Assembly (NCBI GenBank): GCA_029433265.1
Contig: JAQTHT010000001.1
Span: 1 to 64,000 of the forward strand
Length of the DNA: 64,000 nt
Source: Leuconostocaceae bacterium ESL0958
GTDB lineage: Bacteria; Bacillota; Bacilli; Lactobacillales; Lactobacillaceae
Direction: 5' to 3'
Shown: positions 24,051 to 32,020 of the stretch, piece by piece
How the letters are laid out: each line of letters starts with the position of its first letter
How positions within the stretch are numbered: the first letter of the stretch is position 1
The notes under the pieces: generated by a model
Told to the model about the DNA's origin: nothing
Databases searched by the model: none
The model's input: only the letters and a program-made list of their open reading frames with translations
Position numbers and translations under genes: made by a program

Positions 24051-25067
24051 TTAGGCCTCTTCGCCACCAACCTTGACAACAGCCTTAGACACAACGCCCA
24101 AGCGACCGTTAACAAAGTCGTCAACTTGATCAAAGTCCAATTCGTGGGACATCAAAGGTGCCACGTTCAACTTACCAGAAGAAAGCAATGCCAGGGAGTC
24201 TTCGAAGGCGTTTGGGTTGATGAAGGAGCCTTGAATCGTCAATTCCTTCTGGAAGACTTCATAAGTGGACATTTCGAACTTAGCATCAGGACCACCAACA
24301 CCGAACATCAATACTTGGGCGCCACGGGCAGCAGCTTCGATGGCTGTTTCCTGCGTTTGTGGCATACCAACTGCTTCAATGACCATGTCGTATTCGTTCT
24401 TTGGTACTTGGTCACCCTTTGCCGTGTTAAAGGTGTTCTTGGCACCGAAGAGGTCTTTGTTCATCTGCAACTTTTCATCGACGATACCGGCCAAGTCTAC
24501 TTGGTGGATACCGTAAGCTTGCAAGATTTGAACGAAGAGTTCACCCATGAAGCCATCACCGATGACCAAAGCCTTTTGGTAAGGGGAAGGGTTCAACAAC
24601 TTGATACCGTGAACGGCACATGAGATAGGTTCGACAATGGCAGCTGACTTCAAGTCAACGTTGTCAGGAATTGGGTAAACAACAGAGGCAGGGGCCGTGA
24701 AGTATTCTTCAAAGCCACCGTCGCGTGTCACGCCAACGGCTGACAAGTTTTCACACAATTCTGGCTTGTCGATGTGGCAGTACTTGCACTGGCCACAGTA
24801 AATGTTGGGGTCGATGGAAACACGGTCGCCAACCTTCAAGTTCGTTACGGCTGAACCGACTTCCTTAACAACCCCTGAGTTTTCGTGACCCAAAACGATT
24901 GGTGGGACAGCATCTGCTGAACCAGGCAAACCGGCGTAAAGGGCGTGGTCCGTACCACAGATACCAGCGTAGGCCGTGTGAATCAACACTTCGTTTGGCT
25001 TAACTTCTGGGGTCTCGATGTTTTGCTTTTCGAGTTGCTTCTTACCAGTCAATACTAATGCTTCCAT
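24051..25067 (-). CDS. mdh: Mannitol 2-dehydrogenase (zinc-type medium-chain dehydrogenase)
   Basis: It most resembles the mannitol 2-dehydrogenases of Leuconostoc and Fructobacillus, which reduce fructose to mannitol with NAD(P)H and so act as an electron sink in heterofermentation. The 338-aa protein shows the catalytic zinc region AGICGTDHALYAGLPGSADA with IVLGHENSG, the structural zinc cysteines in CGQCKYCHIDKPELC, and the nucleotide fold ALVIGDGFMGELFVQILQAY (G-D-G-F-M-G). Start MEALVLTGKKQLE with GGAGG upstream. It opens a three-gene operon behind a strong promoter. Other polyol dehydrogenases share the fold, but the sequence I recall for Leuconostoc MDH is very close. Confidence 0.9.
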   Translation of the reverse strand: MEALVLTGKKQLEKQNIETPEVKPNEVLIHTAYAGICGTDHALYAGLPGSADAVPPIVLGHENSGVVKEVGSAVTNLKVGDRVSIDPNIYCGQCKYCHIDKPELCENLSAVGVTRDGGFEEYFTAPASVVYPIPDNVDLKSAAIVEPISCAVHGIKLLNPSPYQKALVIGDGFMGELFVQILQAYGIHQVDLAGIVDEKLQMNKDLFGAKNTFNTAKGDQVPKNEYDMVIEAVGMPQTQETAIEAAARGAQVLMFGVGGPDAKFEMSTYEVFQKELTIQGSFINPNAFEDSLALLSSGKLNVAPLMSHELDFDQVDDFVNGRLGVVSKAVVKVGGEEA

Positions 25068-25097
25068 GTTTTCTTTCCTCCGAAATAATTACTATCA

Positions 25098-25111
25098 TGT
25101 AACAACTTACA
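25098..25111. promoter_or_regulatory. Candidate operator at the mdh transcription start
   Basis: TGTAACAACTTACA is an inverted repeat with 5-bp perfect arms (TGTAA-N4-TTACA). It lies 6 bases downstream of the mdh -10 on the minus strand, so it covers the expected transcription start. The cognate regulator is unknown. Confidence 0.5.
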
Positions 25112-25116
25112 CATAC

Positions 25117-25145
25117 ATATTATCTAATACACAAAGTGCTGTCAA
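25117..25145 (-). promoter_or_regulatory. Strong promoter of the mdh operon
   Basis: On the minus strand TTGACA (25145-25140), 17 bases, TAATAT (25122-25117). The -35 is the exact consensus and the spacing is ideal, which fits a highly expressed dehydrogenase. Confidence 0.85.
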
Positions 25146-25465
25146 GTGAAAATAGAAACTTTTTGATTATTTTTTTAAGCCTTAGTTTATCCAGTTCTGT
25201 TTTACTAAATATAGAAGGACAACAACTGCTGTATCATCATTTATTACTTGTAAGTTCATTGTAAAAAACAGCTGGATCATTGTCTGGTGAACTGGCATAA
25301 GCTGCCCTTTTGTTGACAAATATGACTCGTTCTGTGTCATTTATATCAAAGTGGAACAGTCAGGCAGAATTTACAGCGGCCCCACTGGCTGCTTATGATA
25401 AACTAGGACTGATAAGCCGTTAGGCGCTTTTGACAAACGCCTGGCGCTTAAGTTTGGAGATTTCT
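25146..25465. other. Intergenic region between the mdh operon and dedA
   Basis: About 320 bases without a convincing gene. It is AT-rich at the left. A plausible dedA promoter reads TTTACA (25370-25375), 18 bases, TATGAT (25394-25399). A small inverted repeat (ATGAC at 25322-25326, GTCAT at 25336-25340) and another (AGGCG / CGCCT near 25423-25442) have no clear meaning. No tRNA, riboswitch or terminator was recognised. Confidence 0.6.
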
Positions 25466-26149
25466 ATGGTCATTGCACTATCGACATTTGGCAACTGGAT
25501 TACGCAAATTGGTGCCACCAATGCCAATTTTTCATGGGTAGAATTTCTCATTTTCTTTCTACTAATTTTGATTGAAACGGGGGGCGTCGTCACAGGCTTT
25601 ATTCCCGGGGATGCTTTGGTGATGACAGCTGGTGGCTTAGCCGGCCGGCATCATTCCTTGCCTGAGCTGGCCTTGTTGATCCTGTTGTTTGCCCTTGCTT
25701 CACTGTTAGGGGATGCAATCAACTACTGGTTCGGGGCTTTCATTGTGCGGCTGGCCGAAAAAATTCCGTTGATTCACCGGCATTTGAATGGTGACTTTGC
25801 CAATCAAATTGCGGAGAACTTCAATACAAGGCGCTGGTTGCTATTGATTATTTTAGGCCGTTTCCTACCCTTGATTCGAACGGTAGTGCCCCTGATGGCG
25901 CACCGCTTACGCCTACCTTTTTCACACTACGTCCGTTTTTCGGCGCTTTCTTCGCTGCTCTGGGCGGCGACAATCGCCACAACGGGCTATTACTTCGGTC
26001 ACTTGGAGTTACCAAGGGAAGTGACCATAGCGGTGCTGATTTTTGCCTTGGCCTTTGCCATTATGGTGCTAAGGTCGGCCGCTTTTCGGCAACGTTTGTT
26101 AAGGCTAGTGACCAATCCAGCAGCAATAGAGCAAGAGGAGAATAAATAA
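25466..26149 (+). CDS. DedA family membrane protein
   Basis: The 227-aa protein is a DedA/SNARE-associated (VTT domain) integral membrane protein. Bacterial members support membrane homeostasis; some recycle undecaprenyl phosphate or flip lipids. Seen: ETGGVVTGFIPGDALVMTAG (the family signature with G-x-x-x-P-G-D), FGAFIVRLAEKIPLIHRHLN, and ILGRFLPLIRTVVPLMAHRL (F/GR-x-x-P-x-x-R motif) with about five membrane segments. The ATG at 25466 has GGAG eight bases upstream; a TTG at 25430 would give 12 extra residues and has no ribosome site. The stop shares one base with the next gene. Confidence 0.9.
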   Translation: MVIALSTFGNWITQIGATNANFSWVEFLIFFLLILIETGGVVTGFIPGDALVMTAGGLAGRHHSLPELALLILLFALASLLGDAINYWFGAFIVRLAEKIPLIHRHLNGDFANQIAENFNTRRWLLLIILGRFLPLIRTVVPLMAHRLRLPFSHYVRFSALSSLLWAATIATTGYYFGHLELPREVTIAVLIFALAFAIMVLRSAAFRQRLLRLVTNPAAIEQEENK

Positions 26150-27852
26150 TGGATGTTCAAGAACGAGTGGCCCGTTGGCAGCAAGCTGCCTTACCTGCAG
26201 CCTTGCAACAGGAATTAACCCAGTTATCTGAAGCGGATTTAGCTGATGCTTTTTACCAAGATTTGCCTTTTGGAACGGCAGGCATGCGGGGGAAAATGGG
26301 TGTTGGCACGAATCGGATGAACGACATCACGGTCGCGGCGGTGACGGAATCGTTGGCTAATTACATTGACCAGGCCGGCTCAGCTGCCCAGCAGCAAGGG
26401 GTTGTGATTGCCTATGACTCACGTCACCACTCGGTGGATTTTGCCCAGGTAGCCAGTCAGGTGCTGTCAGCGCATGGGATTCAGGTCTACCGCTTTACCT
26501 CACTCCGGCCAACGCCAGAGTTATCCTTTGCGGTCCGGCACTTACAGGCTTTTGCCGGCATTATGATCACGGCTTCCCATAATCCAAAGGAAGATAACGG
26601 TTATAAGGTCTACGGTGCGGATGGGGGCCAGATGGTCCCAGAGGCAGTGCAAGCCATTATTGACGGCCTTCAGGCCATTCCATACGAATTTGCCATTGTC
26701 CGGGATGTGACAGAACAGCATGTTCAAGCCATTGATGAAGCAGTGGACCAAGCCTATTTGCAAGCGGTGAAAACGGTGACTGTGGACCCGGATTTAGCCA
26801 AAAGAGAGGGGGCGTCCCTGAACTTTGTCTACTCACCCCTCCATGGGACCGGGCAGTACATTGGGGAGCGGGCCTTGCAGCAAGCGGGCTTTACTAACTA
26901 TACGATTGTACCGGAGCAGGCGGTCATTGATGGGGACTTTCCGACGGTGAAAAAGCCCAATCCGGAAGATCCAGCAGCGTTATCGTTGGCCATTGACTAT
27001 GCTAAAAAAGAAGAAGCCGACCTGGTGGTGGCAACGGATCCTGACGCAGATCGGATGGGAGCGGCCGTCCGTCGGCCAGATGGTAGCTACCAGGTACTGT
27101 CAGGGAACCAAATTGCCGGCCTAATGGTGTCCTACCTCTTGAAGGCTAAGCAGGCCGCCGGTACCCTGCCTGACAACGGGGCAATTGTCACGTCCATCGT
27201 TTCGTCCCGTTTTGCTAGCAGCATCGCCAAGCAGTATGGGGTGGCGACAATTGACGTTTTGACCGGTTTTAAGTACATTGCTGCTATGATTGACCGCTTT
27301 GAAGCAACGGGGGACTATAGCTTTCTCTTTGGCTTTGAGGAATCCTTTGGGTATCTGGTGAAGCCTTTTGCCCATGATAAAGATGCTATCCAAGCGCTGG
27401 TGCTTTTCGCTGAGATGGCTGCCTACTACAAAGAACAGGGCCAATCGATTGGTGCTGGCTTGGACGAACTCTATCAAGCGGTTGGTTATTTTGAAGAAAA
27501 GACCATTTCCTTTGAATTTCCTGGGGCGCAAGGCCATGAGGAAATGGCGGCCATCATGGCCCGTTTCCGCCAGGAACGGCCGGAACGAATTGGTGGCCAA
27601 TTGGTGTTCGTGGCACAAGACTTTGCCAAACAAGAGCAGGTGGACCGAGTGGGGGCCATTAAGCGCTTGCCACAGCCAAAAGCAAACGTGTTGAAGTATT
27701 GGCTAGCGAATGGCTCTTGGGTCGCTTTGCGACCATCGGGCACCGAACCGAAGTTAAAGCTATACTTGGGGATGACGGCAGCAGACGAGGCAACTGCCAA
27801 GGCCATGTTGGCCGAAGTAGCCCAAGCCTTAACTGCCCAAATCCAAGGCTAG
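26149..27852 (+). CDS. pgcA: Phosphoglucomutase/phosphomannomutase (PgcA type)
   Basis: It interconverts glucose 1- and 6-phosphate through a phosphoserine. The 567-aa protein has the catalytic serine motif ITASHNPKEDNGYKVYG, the metal-binding loop VVATDPDADRMG, the sugar-binding GFEESFGYLV and the phosphate-binding RPSGTEPKLKLYLG. Length and N-terminal layout (AFYQDLPFGTAGMRGKMGVG) fit the long Bacillus PgcA type rather than PgmB or GlmM. GAGGAG precedes the ATG, which overlaps the dedA stop. Its product feeds the GalU enzyme at 20915. Confidence 0.95.
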   Translation: MDVQERVARWQQAALPAALQQELTQLSEADLADAFYQDLPFGTAGMRGKMGVGTNRMNDITVAAVTESLANYIDQAGSAAQQQGVVIAYDSRHHSVDFAQVASQVLSAHGIQVYRFTSLRPTPELSFAVRHLQAFAGIMITASHNPKEDNGYKVYGADGGQMVPEAVQAIIDGLQAIPYEFAIVRDVTEQHVQAIDEAVDQAYLQAVKTVTVDPDLAKREGASLNFVYSPLHGTGQYIGERALQQAGFTNYTIVPEQAVIDGDFPTVKKPNPEDPAALSLAIDYAKKEEADLVVATDPDADRMGAAVRRPDGSYQVLSGNQIAGLMVSYLLKAKQAAGTLPDNGAIVTSIVSSRFASSIAKQYGVATIDVLTGFKYIAAMIDRFEATGDYSFLFGFEESFGYLVKPFAHDKDAIQALVLFAEMAAYYKEQGQSIGAGLDELYQAVGYFEEKTISFEFPGAQGHEEMAAIMARFRQERPERIGGQLVFVAQDFAKQEQVDRVGAIKRLPQPKANVLKYWLANGSWVALRPSGTEPKLKLYLGMTAADEATAKAMLAEVAQALTAQIQG

Positions 27853-27869
27853 ACAAATGGTCGTTGCCT

Positions 27870-27878
27870 TGCTATACT
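27870..27878 (+). promoter_or_regulatory. rplS promoter (extended -10)
   Basis: TTGCTATACT contains TGC-TATACT, an extended -10 (hexamer 27873-27878). No good -35 is visible. Confidence 0.6.
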
Positions 27879-27884
27879 AGGTTT

Positions 27885-27958
27885 TGGTTTATAAACCATA
27901 TTAACGGTAATCCGCTGTGCGACAGTCCAGAGACGAGTGCATGATTAGCGATTAGGAG
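27885..27958 (+). promoter_or_regulatory. Probable ribosomal protein L19 leader
   Basis: The rplS 5' region can fold. A perfect palindrome TGGTTTATAAACCA (27885-27898) starts at the expected transcription start. Further on TAAT-C-CGCT (27908-27916) pairs with AGCG-ATTA (27947-27954) enclosing GTC-CAGA-GAC, and the closing strand ends at the Shine-Dalgarno GGAG (27955-27958). Firmicutes rplS genes often have an autoregulatory L19 leader; this is a match by position and structure, not by a covariance search. Confidence 0.55.
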
Positions 27959-27965
27959 AATGACG

Positions 27966-28325
27966 ATGCGTCAAAACACTATTTTAGAAAAGCTCACGTC
28001 AGCCCAATTGCGGTCTGACATTCCTGAATTCCGTGCGGGTGATTCTGTCAAGGTTCACGCCAAGATCGTTGAAGGAAGCCGCGAACGTGTCCAGGTCTTT
28101 GAAGGCGTAGTAATTCGCCGCAAGGGTGCTGGTATCCAAGCAACTTACACGGTTCGTAAGATTTCTTCTGGTGTTGGGGTGGAACGGACTTTCCCAGTTC
28201 ACTCACCACGAGTTGAAAAGATCGAAGTCACACGCTTGGGTCGTGTGCGCCGTGCCAAGTTGTACTACTTGCGTGCGTTGCAAGGAAAGGCTGCCCGAAT
28301 CAAGGAACGCCGCCGCGACGTCTAA
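27966..28325 (+). CDS. rplS: 50S ribosomal protein L19
   Basis: L19 sits at the interface of the 30S and 50S subunits. The 119-aa protein has the typical order: [79 protein letters not shown] and the basic end [20 protein letters not shown]. An ATG at 27960 is only one base from GGAG, so the ATG at 27966 (seven bases) is the likely start. Transcribed alone behind a structured leader and followed by a terminator. Confidence 0.97.
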   Translation: MRQNTILEKLTSAQLRSDIPEFRAGDSVKVHAKIVEGSRERVQVFEGVVIRRKGAGIQATYTVRKISSGVGVERTFPVHSPRVEKIEVTRLGRVRRAKLYYLRALQGKAARIKERRRDV

Positions 28326-28335
28326 GCAGACAAAG

Positions 28336-28365
28336 AAGCTTCCAGTCACTGGAGGCTTTTTCTTT
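28336..28365 (+). terminator. rplS terminator
   Basis: GAAGCTTCCAGT-like arm pairs with ACTGGAGGCTTTTTC (stem around CCAGT/ACTGG with G-U), followed by TTTTTCTTTT. Confidence 0.75.
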
Positions 28366-28387
28366 TGACTTTATAAAGGACAAGCAA

Positions 28388-29488
28388 ATGGCTGCATTCT
28401 TAGAAGCGAAGGATGAACGCAAAATTTTACACGTCGACCTCGATGCCTTTTATGCCCAGGTCGAAATGCGGGATAACCCGGCCCTAAAAAAGGTGCCGTT
28501 ATTGATTGGCCGCGATCCGGCCTTCCATCACGGCCATGGTGTTGTGGCTACGGCCAACTATCGGGCCCGGCAGTTGGGGGTTCACTCTGCCATGGGCGCC
28601 ATCGAGGCCAAGAAATTGGCACCCAATGCGGTTTTTGTCGCCCCGGATTTTCCAAAATACCGATCGATATCGGCGCAAATTCACGAAATCTTTGCTGAAT
28701 TTACGACGGTCATCGAACCGGTTGCCTTGGACGAGGCCTATTTGGATGTGACGGCGCACCCGCTATCCGCGCCAGCGATTGCTGCTCAGTTACGGCAGCG
28801 GATTTTTCAGGAAACGGCGCTGACTTGTTCGGTTGGGGTTTCCTATAATAAAGTCTTAGCTAAATTAGGGTCAGAACATCACAAGCCAAATGGCGTCACC
28901 GTCATTGGTCCGGCGGTGGCCGAGCGTTTTCTGGCCCAGTTACCCATTGCAGAATTCCGGGGTGTTGGCAAGAAAGCACAGGAAAAGTTGACGGCCATGG
29001 GCGTAGCCACGGGTGCCGACTTACGGAAAATCAGTCAGGATGACCTTCGCGCTGCCTTTGGCAGTTTTGGCGATCAACTGTACTGGCAAGCGCGGGGCAC
29101 CCATTTTGGTCAGGTCAAGGACCACCGGGTCCGCCAATCTGTAGGAAAAGAAAATACCTTTGAACTGCCATTGCGGGACCGAGCAGCGGTGGCTGCGGCA
29201 TTTAAAGATGTGGCAGAAAAGGTGGTGGCCGTCATGAAAGACAAGGGCTTTTTGGGGCGGACATTGACGGTCAAGGTCCGGGACGACCATTACCAAACGG
29301 CGACAAGGTCGATTACCCAGCGGACTTATTTTGCCCTGGAACCAGACTTCTTGGCCCGCCAGGCCCAACCAATTTTTGATGACCTTTATCCAGAAGATGA
29401 TTTTGCCATCCGCTTGCTTGGCCTGACCTTTTCTAATGTGAGTGATCAGGCTAGTCAGCCCATTTCCCTTTTTGAAAACGAGAACTAG
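28388..29488 (+). CDS. dinB: DNA polymerase IV (Y family) DinB
   Basis: A translesion polymerase that copies damaged DNA with low fidelity. The 366-aa protein has the palm motif HVDLDAFYAQVEMRDNP with catalytic Asp, VVATANYRARQLGVHSAMG, and PVALDEAYLDVT with the second acidic pair. The helix-hairpin-helix region FRGVGKKAQEKLTAMGVATG and the little finger follow. The C-terminus ends SQPISLFENEN, where QPISLF is a sliding-clamp binding motif. AAAGGAC precedes the ATG. No SOS box was seen upstream, unlike recA. Confidence 0.96.
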   Translation: MAAFLEAKDERKILHVDLDAFYAQVEMRDNPALKKVPLLIGRDPAFHHGHGVVATANYRARQLGVHSAMGAIEAKKLAPNAVFVAPDFPKYRSISAQIHEIFAEFTTVIEPVALDEAYLDVTAHPLSAPAIAAQLRQRIFQETALTCSVGVSYNKVLAKLGSEHHKPNGVTVIGPAVAERFLAQLPIAEFRGVGKKAQEKLTAMGVATGADLRKISQDDLRAAFGSFGDQLYWQARGTHFGQVKDHRVRQSVGKENTFELPLRDRAAVAAAFKDVAEKVVAVMKDKGFLGRTLTVKVRDDHYQTATRSITQRTYFALEPDFLARQAQPIFDDLYPEDDFAIRLLGLTFSNVSDQASQPISLFENEN

Positions 29489-29492
29489 TCGG

Positions 29493-29523
29493 TTGGGCGT
29501 AATCGGATAGAATACGGTATAAT
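29493..29523 (+). promoter_or_regulatory. Promoter of nrnA and the helicase gene
   Basis: TATAAT (29518-29523) is a perfect -10; the best -35 is TTGGGC (29493-29498) at 19 bases, a little long. Confidence 0.55.
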
Positions 29524-29561
29524 GACCCTAATCAACCCAAATAATAAAGAAAGTACATCGT

Positions 29562-30530
29562 ATGACAGCATTACAGCAAGATATTTTACAGCAGATTAAG
29601 CGCTATGACACCATTATCATTCACCGTCACCAGCGGCCTGATCCTGATGCCTATGGTTCCCAGTTAGGGCTAAAAGCACTGTTGCAGGCTTCTTTTCCTG
29701 AAAAAAAGATTTACGCCGCCGGTAAAGTGATTCCTGGTTTGGCCTGGATTGGCGCAGATGACCAGGCCTTTGATGAAGTGCCGGACAGCGCTTACCAACG
29801 GGCGCTGGTGATTGTGGTGGATACCGCCAATGCACCCCGAGTGGACGACCAACGCTGGCAGCAGGGGATGGAAGTGGTCAAGATTGACCATCACCCAAAC
29901 AATGAACCCTTTGGTGATTGGCAGTGGGTGGATGATCAAGCAGCGGCGACTGCGGTTTTGATTTATCAGTTTTATGAGGCACTGGCTGATCAGGGCTTGC
30001 AGATGACGGCTACGGCGGCCCGCTACCTCTATATCGGCATTATTGGGGATACCGGTCGCTTCCTATACTCTTTGAATCAGTCCGTCTTTACGGTGGCCGG
30101 CAAATTGATTGACTGGGGCATCGACTACCAGGCCATTTACCACCAAATGACGACCATTTCGGAAAATGCCAACCGCTTTTCCGGTTACGTTGCCCAGCAC
30201 TTACAGGTGCGCCCCTCTGGCTTTGCTTACATGGTGCTGACGCGTGCGCTGATTGACCAATTTGACTTGGGGGATGCCGGTACTTCCTTTGTCGTCAACC
30301 TCCCGGCCCGTGTTGATACGGTTAAGGCTTGGGCGATTTTTGAAGAACAGGAAAATGGGACCTACCGGGTTCGCTTACGGTCCCGGTCGGTCGTAATTAA
30401 TGATATTGCGGCGGACTTCGATGGCGGCGGCCACCCGATGGCGGCCGGGGCTTGGGCCGATGATCAAGCGGCCATTGACCAGGTCATTGCCCGGGTTGAA
30501 CAGGCCTTAGCCGCAGCAGAAAAGGAATAA
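29562..30530 (+). CDS. nrnA: Bifunctional oligoribonuclease/PAP phosphatase NrnA
   Basis: NrnA degrades very short RNAs and dephosphorylates pAp. The 322-aa DHH/DHHA1 protein has IIHRHQRPDPDAYGSQLGL (motif I), VIVVDTANAPRVDD (motif II), VVKIDHHPNNEPFGDW (the DHH motif) and the C-terminal GGGH motif ADFDGGGHPMAAGAWA. Length is like Bacillus NrnA. The ribosome site (AGAAAG) is weak. The helicase gene starts three bases after its stop, suggesting a joint role in RNA turnover. Confidence 0.94.
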   Translation: MTALQQDILQQIKRYDTIIIHRHQRPDPDAYGSQLGLKALLQASFPEKKIYAAGKVIPGLAWIGADDQAFDEVPDSAYQRALVIVVDTANAPRVDDQRWQQGMEVVKIDHHPNNEPFGDWQWVDDQAAATAVLIYQFYEALADQGLQMTATAARYLYIGIIGDTGRFLYSLNQSVFTVAGKLIDWGIDYQAIYHQMTTISENANRFSGYVAQHLQVRPSGFAYMVLTRALIDQFDLGDAGTSFVVNLPARVDTVKAWAIFEEQENGTYRVRLRSRSVVINDIAADFDGGGHPMAAGAWADDQAAIDQVIARVEQALAAAEKE

Positions 30531-30533
30531 TTT

Positions 30534-31886
30534 ATGACAGCAGCACAATTTGGGCAATTTAATTTAAAGCCCGCCGTTTTGTCCGCCTTGAAGGAAATTG
30601 GCTTTCAAGAGGCAACACCGATTCAAGCCCGACTCATCCCGACGATTTTACGGGGACGAGACGTGGTCGGCCAGTCACAGACTGGTTCTGGGAAGACCCA
30701 CGCGTTTTTGGTCCCTTTGTTTAATGGCTTGGACCCCGAATTGCAACAGACCCAGTATGTGATCACTACGCCCTCGCGTGAGTTGGCGGCACAGATTACC
30801 AAAGCCGCTCGCTTATTCGCAGAAAAGATGGGCTTGGTCAAAGTATCCATCGCGGAATACGTCGGGGGAACCGATAAGGCCCGGCAGATTAAACAATTAG
30901 CCAACCATCAGGCGCAGATTGTGGTGGGGACTCCTGGTCGCTTGAAGGATTTGGTTGCCTCCTCGGCCTTAGTGGTCAATCAGGTCAAGATGTTGGTCGT
31001 GGATGAAGCGGATATGACTTTGGATATGGGCTTTTTGGTGGATGTCGACTATCTGGCTGGTGCAATGCCCAAGGATCTGCAAACGCTGGTCTTTTCGGCT
31101 ACGATGCCAGAAAAGCTCACGCCTTTCTTGAAAAAGTATTTAACCAATCCAGATTTTCAAACGATTCCAACTGAGGCAACCATTGCCGATACGATTGATA
31201 ACTGGTTAATTTCGACGAAATCAAAGTCAAAGGAAGTGGTCATTGATCAACTACTGACCATTTTCAATCCTTATCTGGCGCTGATTTTCACGAACACCAA
31301 GGAACGGGCCAAAGAATTAGCCGCGCATTTACGCCAGGAAGGGTACAAAGTAGCGGAAATTCATGGGGATATACCACCTCGTGAACGGCGGCGGACGATG
31401 AAGGGGATTCTTAATTTAGACTATCAGTACGTGGTGGCGACCGATTTGGCAGCTCGCGGTATTGATATTGAAGGGGTTTCCCACGTGATTAACGATGGGG
31501 TGCCCGAAGAGCTAGAATTCTTTGTTCACCGGGTCGGCCGCACGGGTCGTAACGGCTTGCCAGGGACGGCTGTGACGCTTTATCAGCCAGACGAAGAAGC
31601 GCAAATTGCCGCCCTAGAAAAGATGGGGGTGCACTTTGCCCACAAGCAAATCCGGTCCGGGGAAATTGTAGCCGTCAAGGATCGAGCTGCCCGCCACCAA
31701 CGGCAGGCCAGTCAGCAGAAGCTAGATCCTGAAATGGTTGGCATGGTCAAGAAAAAGAAGAAACATGTCAAGCCAGGTTACAAGCGGCAGATTAAGAATA
31801 CTTTGAAGCGGAAGCGCCAACAGGACCGGCGGATTGCCCAGCGGCAAGAAAGGCGCAATACCATGCGTCAAAATAAACAGCATTAA
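30534..31886 (+). CDS. cshB: DEAD-box RNA helicase (CshB-like)
   Basis: The 450-aa protein is an ATP-dependent RNA helicase of the cold-shock type. Motifs in order: Q motif FQEATPIQARLIP, motif I SQTGSGKT, Ia TPSRELAAQI, Ib TPGRL, II VDEADMTLDMGF (DEAD), III FSATMP, IV LIFTNTKERAKELA, V ATDLAARGIDIEGV, VI HRVGRTGRNG. The C-terminal 70 residues are very basic (KKKKKHVKPGYKRQIKNTLK), as in CshB, and likely bind RNA. An AAAGGA site precedes the ATG. Coupled to nrnA. Confidence 0.95.
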   Translation: MTAAQFGQFNLKPAVLSALKEIGFQEATPIQARLIPTILRGRDVVGQSQTGSGKTHAFLVPLFNGLDPELQQTQYVITTPSRELAAQITKAARLFAEKMGLVKVSIAEYVGGTDKARQIKQLANHQAQIVVGTPGRLKDLVASSALVVNQVKMLVVDEADMTLDMGFLVDVDYLAGAMPKDLQTLVFSATMPEKLTPFLKKYLTNPDFQTIPTEATIADTIDNWLISTKSKSKEVVIDQLLTIFNPYLALIFTNTKERAKELAAHLRQEGYKVAEIHGDIPPRERRRTMKGILNLDYQYVVATDLAARGIDIEGVSHVINDGVPEELEFFVHRVGRTGRNGLPGTAVTLYQPDEEAQIAALEKMGVHFAHKQIRSGEIVAVKDRAARHQRQASQQKLDPEMVGMVKKKKKHVKPGYKRQIKNTLKRKRQQDRRIAQRQERRNTMRQNKQH

Positions 31887-31887
31887 A

Positions 31888-31951
31888 AAGGAGCCAAACC
31901 CTGAACAGGCTTGGCTCCTGCTAGAAAAAAAGACCACTACGGTCTTTTTTT
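31888..31951 (+). terminator. Two successive terminator hairpins after the helicase gene
   Basis: The first has arms AGGAGCCAA and TTGGCTCCT (31891-31920) without a long T-run. The second, AAAAAAAGACC-ACTAC-GGTCTTTTTTT (31925-31950), is a classic symmetrical terminator that could work in both directions. Confidence 0.8.
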
Positions 31952-32002
31952 CTTGAGTATGATGGTTGCTTGGACCAGGCAGGTGCTTAGCCATTTTTTC
32001 TA

Positions 32003-32020
32003 AGCGACCTTAAGGTCGCT
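32003..32020. repeat. Perfect 18-base palindrome over the yslB stop codon
   Basis: AGCGACCTTAAGGTCGCT spans the last codons and stop of yslB. On the minus strand it is followed by TTAGAAAAAA, not a T-run, so it is not a standard terminator for yslB. Confidence 0.7.

Noticed and set aside
24126-24623. A 165-residue open frame on the plus strand opposite the mannitol dehydrogenase gene
   Set aside because: It is antisense to a clear gene, with no promoter or ribosome site of its own.
31891-31920. The first hairpin after the helicase gene as a small RNA
   Set aside because: It has no promoter of its own and a second, classical terminator follows at once; a double terminator is the simpler reading.
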